The notes below the pieces were generated by a model that was not told the origin of the DNA, did not search any database, and was given only the letters and a program-made list of their open reading frames with translations. Positions 53,543 through 64,000 of a stretch of DNA of 64,000 nt are shown piece after piece. Where the stretch lies: contig JAXGGA010001165.1 in assembly GCA_038373865.1 (NCBI GenBank), positions 62,001 to 126,000 of the forward strand, given 5' to 3'. A program made the position numbers and the translations under genes. The number at the start of each line of letters is the position of its first letter. The stretch's first letter is position 1. This DNA is from Uloborus plumipes (taxonomy: Eukaryota; Arthropoda; Arachnida; Araneae; Uloboridae).

Positions 53543-55400
53543 GGGTCATTCCATGTCAAGTGTCCCCAATTTCTAGAAATTCCCCACTCGACGGCCTCCG
53601 ATTTTGATGAAAATTTTTTTGGAAGTACATATAAGACTTGCATGAAGCCATACCAAATTACAGCTCCATAAGCGCTATAGTTCAGTCAATATAAATTATT
53701 TTGTAAAGGCCTCTTTTTCGTGTCTTTAAAAAAATGACCAAAACGTCAAGTTTGTGCTTTTATTGTACGCGACCTAAGACAATTATATGGCTCAAATTTG
53801 ATGGTTCTGATCACTGTTTAGGGTAGAATAGCCTGCTTGTGTAACAAAAGCTCAATGCACAGTAGATTTTTTGCAATTTAATGCCAAAGTTGGTAAAAAA
53901 TCGTATTTTGGCAAATTTTGACCACAGGTTATCAGTTTGTATCTGCTGAGAAAATGACTTTCTGAAGCTAATTCTTTCCTCGTTTGTAGCCTGATAGTTC
54001 GTCTGAAAGGTGTGCAAGTGGAATCTTGATAGTTCAAATAATTGCTGAATAATGCTATTTGAAATTCCAGTCAAAAATTATTTTTCTCAATTTTGTCTCA
54101 ATTTCAAAGGGCAATATCTTGAAAGGGTCATCTTGAATTTCAATTTTCTTTACATCATTGGAAAGAACACACTTTTATTAACTAAAAAACGTTATTCTTA
54201 TTTTTGAGACAAACCAGTTTCAAGGGGATATGGCAGATCAAAAATGTGTACGTCATTCCACGTGAAATCAAAGAAAAAAAGACATAGACCTTAAAAGTTC
54301 ATGTCAATTTGTTCTATTAAAATTTGCAGAACCTTTTGTACTTCTGTTCTGATGAAAAAACCCTTTTTTAGATATTTTTGAACTTTAGTTTTTGTGTGCG
54401 CATCCGTAAAAACTCAAGAAATAGAAAAAAATAAGTTTCGTTTTTAACAAAAATAATTATCTTTTTGTCGCTGGCTATAAGAGCTTGAGTCTTTTTCTAT
54501 GTGTTATTTAAAAGCTCTTGAAACAGAATATTGGGTGATATGTCACTTGGCAAGGTTGTAGGTCATTAATATTTCAAGGTCATAAAAATCATTTTCCCAT
54601 TTTTCATCATTTTTCTTTTGGGCAAATTGCAATCATAGGCTGAATATCTAGACACATCTTCGGCAGTATAAAGAATGGATTTTCAATTACTACTTATCAT
54701 ATTTTCAATCACTATTGTTATCATTTACATGGCGTAAATAATTGAATATTCAACTCTATCGAAAACTTTCGTTATTGCTTTTTAGAATTATGGCTTTGCA
54801 GTCCCATTATACATATTTTTTAGCATATACACCATATTAATTGTTTTATTTTTCTCTTTTATTAAATATTTTTATTTTTAATTTTTTGAAAAAGAAAATA
54901 ATGCTTTTTTTGACCTTAAAATATTAATGACACCTTGCTAAGAGACATATCATCCGAAACTCTATTCCAAGAGCTTTGAGTTAACTCCTAGAAAAGACTC
55001 AAGCTCTTATACCAGCGATAAAAAAATCCTTTTGCTAAAAACGAAACTTTATTTTTTGCCATTTCTTGAGTTTTTACGGATGCGCACATAAAAACTAAAG
55101 TTCAAAATATCTAAAAAAGGTTTTTCTTTATCAGAACAGAAGTACAATAGCTCCTTTAAATTTTATTAGAGCAAATTGACATGAACTTTTAAGGTCTATG
55201 CCTTTTTTTCTTTAATTTCACGTGGAATAACGTACACATTTTTAATCTGCAATATCCCATTGAAACTGGTGTGTCTCAAAAATAAAACCAACATTTTTTA
55301 TTTAATAAAAGTGTGTTCTTTCCAATGATGTAAGTAAAATTGAAATTCAAGATGACCCTTTTGAGATATTGCCCTCAAATAATGCAGCAAGTTTTTGAGC
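53543..55400. mobile_element. third long inverted-repeat element, one end preserved
   Basis: It starts GGGTCATTCCATGTCAAG, the terminus of the elements at 1013 and 5485. Inverted arms lie at about 54100-54620 and 54870-55375, around a loop of 250 bases. They match at most positions, including GTGTACGTCATTCCACGTGA and TTCGTTTTTA segments. No arm partner is found for 53543-54100, so the right end is deleted or was never present. The frames at 53456-53671 and 53811-54074 have no recognisable features. Confidence 0.65.
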
Positions 55401-56588
55401 TATCAAGATGCGCCCTGTGCCCGTGCCGCATGTGCCTATAATCTGGTCCTGCCAAGGGTTTATAAACATTTCTAAGGCTAACCTACGCAAAGTGTGAACA
55501 TTTCAGCGAAATCGACCTGGTAATTTTTGAGTTTACCCCGTACACACAAATTTAAAGCTTCATTTTAAATTGTATAAAGATTTAATGAGCTCTCTACATT
55601 ATAAATATATTGCATAAATAATTTTGAGCAACAAAATGTAATTCTTATAATTGCTTTTCAAAAAGTCACAGCTCAAGATTTTGTTTAAAAGGAAAATCAA
55701 AACGTTTTATTCCTAATGAAAGTAAATGCAGTGAAAGAAGAGTGATCAAAACGTTTTCTCATGCAGTGAAAGAAGAGTGGTTTAGCTGTGTTGCGCCATC
55801 TGTTGGGAGACATTCTCAACTATTTGTTATAGGGGGGGGGGGGATTCCAGTTTACAAGAAATTATTTTGTAGAAATTGTGTTTCGGCGAAAAGTTCCCAT
55901 AATGATTCATTGGTCCTTTCCCTAACTTCATATACAATGAATTCCCAAAGTAGCAAAAAATTAATCAAGCATTTTTCTTTGGAATAAAAAAACTTCCCCA
56001 ATTTATTAGTAAAAATAGATTGTTCTTAGTGTTCCGGTACTTATTAAAAACGAATAAATACAATAAAGAATTGCGAAATAAAATAAAAGAGCAGGAAAGT
56101 AATAATAGATTATTGTCTTTTTACAAAACATGTTGTTTTGGAACTTGAAGTAATGCTGTGATATTCTTTTTGATGGAATTGATTTTGTTCGCAGCACTCT
56201 ATACTTAATATTAAGGACTTTTTCTCCTTAAGGGAACAAAAGAAAATATCACATAAAATGTTTTTTATTACTTTTGGGAATTATTTTTATCTGGAAAATG
56301 CATTTAGTGTTTTCAAAAAAGAAATCTTTTGAACGTCATATACTTACTTTATTATTTGCTATTCTCTATTGATTTTAAGTTATTAAAAAAATAAATAAAA
56401 ATAGCTGAAAAGACAAAAAAATACGCCGTTTTGATCATCACATTTTTTTTGGAGCACGTACAGCGAATTACAGTTAATTTTGAATTCTTTTCTGTAGACT
56501 AAGTTGAAATAAAATTGCAAAAAAGGAAAAAGGTTCAATAGTCTTTGAAACTTAGCATTTCTTTGATTAAAAGTTCAGCACAAAAATA
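55401..56588. other. spacer, nothing recognised
   Basis: An 11-G run near 55831 and otherwise A+T-rich. The phrase AGTGAAAGAAGAGTG(A/G)T is directly repeated at about 55730-55780. No gene. Confidence 0.4.
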
Positions 56589-56590
56589 TA

Positions 56591-57749
56591 CAGTAGCACC
56601 TCCTTTAAGGGACATCTCAGAATAAGGGACAGCTCTATTTAAGGGGCACTTTTTTGTTCCCAATCCCTTTGAATAGGGGCCTCCATCTATTTACCTCTGA
56701 ACAAGGGACACTCTATTTAAGGGACAGTCAGAGAAAAATTACAAAAATTAATGCATAAATGCATAAGAAATATTGAATTTATTGAACATCAAGGTTATTT
56801 TTATTTTAATTAAAAATTCAATGGTAAAAGTTTGTCCTGACATTGACGTGCAAAGAAACAAATGTGTATTTTGAAATATTTGCTGGGATTTACAGTTTGT
56901 TTTTTTCCCGATATATTCATATGTGCTCAGCTCCGAACGATAGTGTCCATGAGAAACTTTTTACAGAAAACTTAATACAAAACCACCTTGTTCTTCACAC
57001 TGTATTGCATTTTAAATCACATGATGTGAAGTAAATCCGTGTAATAAATACTTAATATCAATTTTTATGTATTACGAAGCTTTGATTCTATACAATTTTT
57101 GATTAAATCTTAATTTTTAAAATAATATTTTGTCTTATTTGAATAATTCTGAATTTTATCTAATACTAGCTTACTACCCGGCGTTGCCCGGGTGCTTATT
57201 AATGCAACATAGCTAATTATGATTGTTTTTTAACTTATTTCATATTAAAATGAAATAAGTGAGCCTTAAATTGACAATTTATTGTTAATCGTAATCTTTG
57301 TTGGAAAATATTCATACTTAAATGAGTTAAGTTTTATCAATTTGTATTCTTAAAGGCTTATCTCTAAAAGGCCTCTTCTTAAAGGCTTATTACTCTATTT
57401 ATTCAAAATTGAAAGAAAACTGCCATTTTGAGACAAAAAAAAATAATTTTGAGCTTTTTGGATTTTTTTAAGATTTCAAAACTCCGTCTACGTGAATTAC
57501 AGTGCATCAAGGAACCTCTGTGCCAAGTTTGATGAAAATCCGACGAAAACTGGATTTGTGTAATGAAAAAACATACAAACATACAAATATACATCCATCC
57601 ATTTGTATATACATAGATATATGAAACATTTTAAACAGCTCTTAAATGTTAATAGTTTAATATTACGATGTTGTAATCTGTTAAGTACATGGCATGCATC
57701 AATGTAAACACCTCCGAATAAGTGACACCTCTATTTAAAGGACAAAAAA

Positions 57750-57787
<38 letters not shown>

Positions 57788-57831
57788 AAAAATCTAGTCC
57801 CACTAGTATTCTTTATTGAGAGGTTCTACTG
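56591..57831. mobile_element. pogo/Tigger-type element interrupted by a Helitron
   Basis: TA at 56589-56590 and 57832-57833. Ends CAGTAGCACCTCCTTTAAGG and, inward from the right, CAGTAGAACCTCTCAATAAAG. TATTTAAGGGACA / CCTCTATTTAAAGGACA motifs recur at both ends. The A-rich stretch at 57742-57790 interrupts the right motif. No transposase is recognised; the frame at 56843-57034 is unassigned. Confidence 0.75.
57166..57617 (-). mobile_element. short non-autonomous Helitron
   Basis: On the minus strand it begins TCTATGTATATACAAATGG after A. It ends with the hairpin ACCCGG-GCAACG-CCGGGT, then AGTAAGCTAG, before T. The A/T target and CTAG end fit a Helitron. Its hairpin loop differs by one base from that of the Helitron at 41266-43227. 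Inside is a CATACAAACATACAAATATA tract on the plus strand. Confidence 0.75.
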
Positions 57832-57833
57832 TA

Positions 57834-58842
57834 CTTTCTTAAACGTAGTAATCGAGATTAAAGCAAGTTTTTCACATTATATAACTAGTATCAGCTTTTT
57901 AATTTTCGCTCTTGAAATTCAAGTTTTTACCCTGAAAAAGTTTTTCCTTTCAGTACCGAAACAGGTGCATACAATATATTTTGTGACTTGAGCTATATAA
58001 CGTTGATTTGGTCTAGTAGCGAATTTTACAGGTTAGGGAATTTTACCCTGCGAATTTTACAGGTTACAATACCCCTTTTGTCTATCACTGAGTTATATAA
58101 AACATTAACATTGCATTTATAAATCCCCATCTAGAATCTATGTTAGTGTGGGCCCCTCGCAATTGCGACATGGTAAATCCGCCAGTTTCTCTCTATTTGT
58201 TTCGTCACACAAATGAAAATGCATTTCATTTATTTTCTCGCTAATGCTTATAAGTTTTCGCAATAGATGGCGTAACTTACTGTTCATTGCTATAGCAATT
58301 TACGGACTAATTTAAATGTGTTACACGAAGTTGTAAAAGTTTGTCTTTATTATAAGTAAATATTTTAGTTCTGAGACGAGTTCATGATTTTTGAAAGGCA
58401 ATCATCATGAAGAATGTTAACCGCGTGAATGTTTTTCATATCTTATAGTAAATCTGAATATTTGTAATTATAATCACGATAAAAAATAATTAAATTACAC
58501 AGGAAAAACATGTTCGAAATTTTTTAAAAATAGTTTTCTTTGTGCCGTAATATGAATATTACGGCAAGGTTTTATAAATTTATCATTCTGCACCCAATGA
58601 TGGTTCTTTGTATATACAAATACATACATTTTAAAATTGAAATTAACAGTATAAGCAGTTTACTAGGGAGAAAAAAAAAAAAAAAAAGGGAAAAAAACAA
58701 AAACGCGTTAAGAGGCAGAGGCTATTGCGCACAATTATTTTGATATGATTGCAGTCCTTCAGGATGAATTTGAACCAAAATATCTACAAATACAAATACG
58801 ACGACCAGCAGCAGGTCCTGGACCCAACTGGGCTGGTCCTAG
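57834..58842. other. spacer, nothing recognised
   Basis: The phrase GCGAATTTTACAGGTTA occurs twice (about 58019 and 58058). There is an A run at 58673-58687. The last part, 58750-58842, is probably the 3' UTR of the LINE relic that follows on the minus strand. Confidence 0.4.
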
Positions 58843-59125
58843 TCAAAGACCCCAATGAAGATCAATGGCCCTCTTAAAGCTATCTACTCCATTGCTCCTT
58901 ACCGCCTCTTCCGGTAAACTGTTTCAAGTTCCCACAACCCTGCTAAAATAGTAATTTTTTCGAATTTTCAGATTAGCCTGAGATTTAAACAGCTTAAAAC
59001 AATGACCTCTTGTCCTGCTTTCCGTGCAAAAATCTAACCCTGCAACATCCTTCATTTTAATAAATTTAAATAATTTAATCATGTCCCTCTGGTTCTCCTT
59101 TGGTCAAGACTATACATATTAAGCA
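58843..59125 (-). pseudogene. LINE reverse-transcriptase protein, C-terminal relic
   Basis: Read on the minus strand: SLDQRRTRG, a one-base shift, then DMIKLFKFIKMKDVAGLDFC, SRTRGHCFKLFK, NLKIRKNYYFSRVV, an in-frame TGA (58924-58926) where Trp is expected, then NSLPEEAVRSNGVDSFKRAI ending at 58843. The pattern R-R-x-R-G-D-x-I, R-x-H, F-x-x-R-V-V-x-x-W-N-x-L-P is the tail of CR1/Jockey-type LINE ORF2 proteins. It is 5'-truncated, and the insertion of the MITE at 59149 lies right beside it. No upstream RT continues beyond that MITE as far as I can tell. Confidence 0.8.
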
Positions 59126-59148
59126 TCTCTGTCTTTAAATACCACACT

Positions 59149-59632
59149 CAAGGGCGTTGCTAGGGGGGTGCAGGGTGGTGCAGCTGCACCCCCCTACATC
59201 AGAGCCAGTGGGAGGTCACTGTGACCTCCCATTTTATTTATTTGACTTTTATGCTAATTTTTGGGAACTTTATATAAACTTCGTTATTATATCTAGTATT
59301 GATTACTTTTCAGAAAATGATAGTAAGCTTGCCTGTTTTTGAGGAGAAAATTTTTAATGTACCGAATGAAACTTAGAACTTTACTGAATGATTAAAAAAT
59401 GAATAAATAAAATACAAGAATGCATACTTATCTACGTCTACCAAAAGAGACGTGAGGTATCACGAAAAAAAATAATTAATTAAAGAAAAAATAAATAAAT
59501 AAAATAAAGAAGTTCAGCCTTGCAATACCAGCCAATTTGTATCGAATAAGAACTTTTTAGGAGGTCACAGTGACCTCCTATTGGGTTGCCACTGCTTGCA
59601 CCCCCCTAATGTGAGTCCTAGCTACGCCCTTG
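59149..59632. mobile_element. hAT-type MITE with GGAGGTCACTGTGACCTCC palindromes
   Basis: Perfect 8-bp duplication ACCACACT (59141-59148 and 59633-59640). Ends CAAGGGCGTTGCTAGGGGG and, inward from the right, CAAGGGCGTAGCTAGGACTC. The palindrome GGAGGTCACTGTGACCTCC lies near the left end, and GGAGGTCACAGTGACCTCC near the right. Between them is AAATAAATAAAAT-type sequence. Confidence 0.9.
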
Positions 59633-59640
59633 ACCACACT

Positions 59641-60355
59641 TCTGTTTAAATAGGGTTGTCGCACTTTTGGCGTAATGTGAAAGAAAAACTTCTAAAACAT
59701 GCACCGGGAATAATAATCATAACATTCATTTAAAACGAATTATTAAATTGGCTCAATGTCACTTTGACATTGGAGGTAAATTTGAGCCGCATTAGAAGCG
59801 GGATACAAAATCAACTACTGAGGAAATGTACAGGTTAGTATAAAAGCATATATTTGTAGCTTCCTAGAAATCATTAAAATGTTTTACTTTTATTTTTATT
59901 CAGTTTTAAAATAAAGTTATGTGTAAGAAAAAAAAAGAGATGGAGGGGGGGGGGGGCATGTGACTTATTCGACAACTAATTAGATAATTTATAAGGATAG
60001 ACTTTAAAGATAGTTACACGTCAGTACCAAAACTTAACAAATAAATAAATGTGTAAAAATAAATAAATAAATGAATAAATATTTGAATAAAAATATATAA
60101 ATAAATACGTTATATATTTTTAAACCTTTCAAATAAAAAGTTTGAAGACATTGTTTTGGTTTCTTTATTTCATGCTTTGTTGTAATTTCCATTCAAAAAT
60201 TCAAAATGTGATTGAAAGACTTGACCGTAGACGATAGAACCGCGTATTCGCTTTCGCCGACTACGAACACTGTAAATGTGTTTTTTCAACTATGGTACAA
60301 CTATCGCAGAGAAAGCAAATTCATAAAATTGATGATGAAATAGTTGTCTGTCATT
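59641..60355. other. spacer with AAAT microsatellite
   Basis: An 11-G run near 59945 and an (AAAT)n-like stretch at about 60040-60110. The segment ending TACGAACACTGTAAATGTG at 60225-60280 is repeated at about 60759. Confidence 0.45.
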
Positions 60356-60590
60356 TTAACCCATTAATGCCTATCGTCCCTTTTTAGAGACGGTCCAAAA
60401 AGTGTCTGAATTTTCCAAAAATGAGCATTTCAAAAATATAATAGTGTTAAATTATTACTTTGGTGCTATTTCAATTCATTATTAACAGATTGTAGCACAT
60501 AACAGTAGGAATCCTTGGATCCAACGGTCCAAATATCATCTTTAAATATCTTTGGAAAAAAAAAAAAAATGTCAGGCATTAATGGGTTAA
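60356..60590. mobile_element. piggyBac-type MITE
   Basis: TTAA at 60356-60359 and 60587-60590. Ends CCCATTAATGCCTATCG and, inward from the right, CCCATTAATGCCTGACAT, with 13 perfect bases. A stretch starting TTAACCCATTAAACGCC at about 42655 resembles this end. Confidence 0.85.
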
Positions 60591-61184
60591 AGAAAAGATA
60601 TTTTGATGAAATAAAAAGGATATCGTTCCCTGATAAGACACATTCACGTCGTTATTTTGAATTTTATTATTGTGTCCACTCGGTCATTCAAAATGTGATG
60701 TGCAGGAAGCTCTGGACGTATCCGACAGAACAGTGTCGCTAGAGCAACTTGGCTTGCTCATTACGAACACTGTAAATGTGTTTTTTCAACTACGGTACAT
60801 CTGTCGCAGAGAAAAAAATCGTAAAATAAATACCGAAACCTATCTATGTCAATTTATTATAAAAGAGTTTTGAATAAAAAAAGGTATCATTCACAGACAA
60901 GACACATTCACATAATGTCGTTCTGAAAATGCTTTTACTCTGTCAGCATGAATGTTGCAATTTAACTTGATTAAACTTTTTGATGTGAATTACAGGAAAA
61001 CTAAAGTATTGCTGTATCGAACTGAAAAGGGAATACATTTACTTGGTTTCATCGGCAATATTTTTTTGCGATTTTGCATAACTTTAATTTTACGATAATT
61101 AGCTGAATTAGTTTCGAGACAGACACTTCACTTAGCTCTATCCTTAGAAACAAATAGTGTTATGAACTTTTAGAATGAAAGAGC
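60591..61184. other. spacer carrying half of a diverged direct repeat
   Basis: About 60690-60830 repeats 60190-60320: CATTCAAAATGTGATG, then CGAACACTGTAAATGTG and TTTTTTCAACTAYGGTAC and TCGCAGAGAAA. The MITE at 60356 lies between the copies. Frames here are short and unrecognised. Confidence 0.45.
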
Positions 61185-61186
61185 TA

Positions 61187-61567
61187 CACTGTAAAAAATG
61201 AATGTTGTTTTTACAGTATAATACAGTTTATTTCATAGTAATAAAATGAAAAAAAAAATGCTAATTTTACAGTAATAAACTAAAATTGCTAATTTTACAG
61301 TACTAAACTGTAAAATTGCTAATTTAACAATAATAAACTGCAAAAATGCTAATTTTACAGTTCATTACAGTGCACTTTACAGTTTTAAACTGGAACTTCT
61401 GCTGCCAATATTAGACTTGTTTTTACAGTATAATACAGATAAATTTTATTGCAATAAACTATAAAATTGCTAGTTTCACAGTTTATTACTGTGCATTTTA
61501 CAGTTTTTAATTGGAACTTCGGCTGCCAGTATTATTCTGTAAAAACAACATTTCATTTTTTGCGGTG
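61187..61567. mobile_element. ACTGTAAAA-type MITE with internal tandem units, copy 1
   Basis: TA at 61185-61186 and 61568-61569. Ends CACTGTAAAAAATGAATG and, inward from the right, CACCGCAAAAAATGAAATG, both followed by TTGTTTTTACAG. Inside are several units like TAATAAACTGTAAAATTGCT of about 30 bases. The segment CAGTTTTAAACTGGAACTTC recurs. Confidence 0.82.
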
Positions 61568-61569
61568 TA

Positions 61570-61917
61570 GGATTAAACTTGGGATTTAACACTTTCAAAA
61601 TTTTGCTTCAATTTCGATTTGAAACTCAATTAACTCACATGCTTGCTTGAAGAAATGGCTATCACACGAGGATACTTGTGCTTTTAATCTATTCAGAGCT
61701 AGTAGCTGAGCTTTTCATGAAAAAAAAAAAAAAAAAAAAAAAAAACCTCAGTTTCCGTTGGTCTTCGAATAATCACATTTTAAAATGAAGCAGAAGAAAA
61801 GTCTGAATCCTCTTTCTCTCTCTTTTAATTTTGCTCATTTAAAAATAAACAGTTCTCAGAAAGACTTCTATTACGAGAGACTTTTCATTGGGAATTAAGA
61901 GCAGAACATAATAATTA
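61570..61917. other. spacer, nothing recognised
   Basis: An A run at about 61721-61745. No other structure is seen. Confidence 0.4.
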
Positions 61918-61920
61918 TGG

Positions 61921-62196
61921 CTGCAGAGTAGAAGGGAAAATGACCGATTCCTTCTCCACTCCGACTCCGAGTCTGTTAATAATTTAGAGAGTTGGACTCC
62001 AACTCTGATTACTTTACCTCAAAATCAGTCCGACGCCAGCTCTGACCCCGCAGCCCTGACAGAGTTGTGGACTTTTTGAGGAAATTGACTGACTCCGACT
62101 CTTTCTCCAACCCTCAGAATTTTAAGCCTTCGACTCCGACTCTGACTTGTTTACCCCAAAGTTTGTAAATAGTTTGACTCCAACCCCTCAGCCCTT
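61921..62196. repeat. two tandem GACTCC-rich hAT fragments
   Basis: 61921-62058 begins CTGCAGAGTAGAAGGG and ends CCCCGCAGCCCTG. 62059-62196 begins ACAGAGTTGTGGACTTT and ends CCAACCCCTCAGCCCTT. Both carry CTCCGACTCCGA-type runs and AAAATCAGTCCGAC-like segments, like the ends of hAT A (1381-4565). No target duplication is clear. Confidence 0.55.
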
Positions 62197-62877
62197 ATAA
62201 TAATTTATTACAGTGATAATTTTTTTAAAAAAGTTAACACACACGTGATCAATGTAAATCATTAGTGATCGATCAGATTTTCAAAACACAAGATGATTGC
62301 GAGATAATCTTAAAAAATAAAAATGTTTCAAAATCTAAAAAATCTAGAAACGGTATCCTAATACAAGATTGCGCTTAAATAGCACTATAGCCAAATACAT
62401 GCGTAAATTTAATGACTTAATTTTCGTTTTAGTATCAAACATTAAACGAGGGTGTACTGCATAAATCTCAATCAATTTTTGCAGAGTTTTTGAATTAAAA
62501 GTAATAAACTAAATTTCAAATTACTTTTATTTGTTATGTATAATTCTGTGGATATCTGTAAAAATTCACAGGTTCAGAAAGATACAAGTATTTCTTTAAA
62601 AATTTCATAACTTCATCGTAAGTTTTTGGATCATAACCGTTTGTGTGAGTTTTCTACAAACTTCTTTAAACTTCCATAAAGTTCAAGAGTATTCAAGGAA
62701 AACATTTGACTGAAATTTGAAATAAAAGTATTGCAAATTTGATAAAAAGTGAGCTACTTAGTAAATTTAATTTTCATTGCATTTGTGTGAAAACGTTGAA
62801 ATTGTATGTTGTAATTCAAATTTTTAAACATATCACAGAAACAAAGCGGGTCAACTAACCCCGGTTTACCCTCTATC
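62197..62877. other. spacer, nothing recognised
   Basis: A+T-rich. Just before the next MITE it contains GGTCAACTAACCCCGGTTTACCC, cut by no recognisable border. Confidence 0.4.
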
Positions 62878-62879
62878 TA

Positions 62880-63454
62880 CACTGTGAAAAATGAATGTTG
62901 TTTTACAGTTTAATACAGCTGATTTTATAGTAATAAACTGTAAAAATTTCTAATTTTACAGTGATAAGCTACAAAATTGCTACTTTTACAGTGTAAACTG
63001 TAACATTGCTAATTTTACAGTAATAAACTGCAAAATAGCTAATTTTACAGTTTATTACAGTGCATTTTACAGTTTTAAACTGGAACCTCTGCTGCCAGTA
63101 TTATACTGTTGCTTTTTTAGTATAAGATAGCTATTTTTTTGTAATAACCTGTAAAATTGTGGTAATAAACTATAAAATTGCTGCTTTACAGTAATAAACT
63201 GTAAAACTACTAATTTTAGTTTATTACCATGCATTTTAGTTTTAAACTGGAACCTCTGTTGCCAGTATTATACTGTTGTTTTTACATTATAATACAACTA
63301 AATTTTGCGGCAATAAACTGTAAAGTTACTAATTTTATCCGTAAGAAGCTAAAACTACTAGTTTATAGTTTATTACTGTGCATTTTACAGTTTTAAATTG
63401 GAACCTTGGCTGCCAGTATTATACTGTAAAAACAAGAATTAATTTTTTGCAGTG
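62880..63454. mobile_element. ACTGTAAAA-type MITE, copy 2 (expanded)
   Basis: TA at 62878-62879 and 63455-63456. Ends CACTGTGAAAAATGAATG and, inward from the right, CACTGCAAAAAATTAATTC. It holds three segments of the CAGTTTTAAACTGGAACCTC type, against two in copy 1, so the 194-base difference looks like repeat expansion. Confidence 0.82.
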
Positions 63455-63456
63455 TA

Positions 63457-63815
63457 TCTATATATCTATCTATATTTATGTGCACACGTGGACACACACA
63501 AGAATAAACTGCCTATGTTGGACATAACAGAGACTAACAATCCCTTCCGCATACAGTACATTTTAAAACTTTATGCTTCTGAGCTTAACTTAAAAACTCA
63601 GAGCATAAAGGAATTCCTATCATCATCATCATTAAGCAGAAGTAAGTGATTCTACACCCCTTCTTGTTCGTGTTGCTATGCGAGTTTCCTTAATTCAGCT
63701 GTTACTGACTCTTACTTCTACTGCTCTACTCTAATATCTTAAAACGCCTTCAGTGATTTAAACTGCTTTTGACTAAATAAATTCCAAGGTCTTTTCTTTT
63801 CAGAAAAAGCAGTGT
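63457..63815. other. spacer, nothing recognised
   Basis: TCTA/CACA microsatellite at the start; otherwise unassigned. Confidence 0.4.
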
Positions 63816-64000
63816 AATACAAAAAATAAGCTGTTGTTTTTACAGTATAATACTCGCAGCAGAGGTTCCAGTTTAAAACTGTAAAAGCACAGTAATGCAC
63901 TGTAAAACTAGCTATTTTACAATTTATCACTGTAAAGCTAGCAATTTTACAGTTTATTACTGTTAAATTATTTATTAATATTACCATAAAATTGTATTGT
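63816..64000. mobile_element. ACTGTAAAA-type MITE, copy 3, cut by window end
   Basis: After TA at about 63814 the degenerate end ATACAAAAAATAAG is followed by TGTTGTTTTTACAGTATAAT, a GCAGCAGAGGTTCCAGTTTA segment and several AGCTATTTTACAATTTATCA-like units. The right end is outside the window. Confidence 0.65.

Noticed and set aside
61187..63454. Reading copies 1 and 2 of the ACTGTAAAA MITE as one composite element
   Set aside because: Each has its own pair of ends and TA duplication, with unrelated sequence between.

Overview
The window looks like A+T-rich nuclear DNA from an arthropod with a large, transposon-filled genome. A spider or another chelicerate is my best guess. The reasons are a three-exon piece of a conserved animal gene with kilobase introns, spliceosomal junctions, a tRNA-derived SINE, many hAT, Tc1/mariner, piggyBac and Helitron insertions, and an LTR-element Gag that resembles those common in spider genomes (recalled, not searched). 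There is no bacterial gene structure, operon or CRISPR array.

Host gene. The only host gene I can support is a NIPA-type magnesium transporter on the minus strand. Three coding exons lie at 27040-27214, 16519-16575 and 9546-9636. They splice in frame and encode about the first 102 residues. The rest must lie left of the window. The introns (about 10.5 and 6.9 kb, and more than 9 kb to the left) are packed with mobile DNA. A candidate promoter and non-coding first exon lies near 31.0-31.46 kb.

Layout. 1-602: internally deleted mariner. 1013-9079: a large inverted-repeat element with 4-bp target duplications, holding a second element of the same type (5485-8174) with transposase-like coding relics, and a Russian-doll nest of hAT elements at 1381-4565. 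9.5-27.2 kb: NIPA exons separated by hAT (10141-11888, 16810-19283), piggyBac (10871-11439, 14469-15116), a pogo-like MITE and a ZMYM1-like hAT pseudogene (21.7-23.4 kb). 27.7-29 kb: another hAT relic. 31.47-37.15 kb: a second giant palindrome with three nested insertions. 37.5-43.2 kb: hAT and pogo MITEs, the SINE and a Helitron. 46.5-51.1 kb: a Tc1/mariner element with 235-bp terminal repeats and spacing that looks like DD41D, a hairpin MITE, and a complete gag-only LTR retrotransposon. 51.3-64 kb: a non-autonomous hAT, a third palindrome, a pogo MITE cut by a Helitron, a LINE relic, piggyBac and hAT MITEs, and a cluster of MITEs with internal tandem units.

How it fits together. Apart from the transporter, almost everything recognisable is mobile DNA at different stages of decay. 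Target duplications, and in some cases the matching empty site in the other arm of a palindrome, give exact borders and an order of insertion. The most interesting candidate system is the family of long inverted-repeat elements ending in GGGTCAWTCC. It has 4-bp target duplications, tandem ~156-bp repeats inside the arms, and coding relics with an A-T-S-H-G-K / C-D-G-x-G-G signature.
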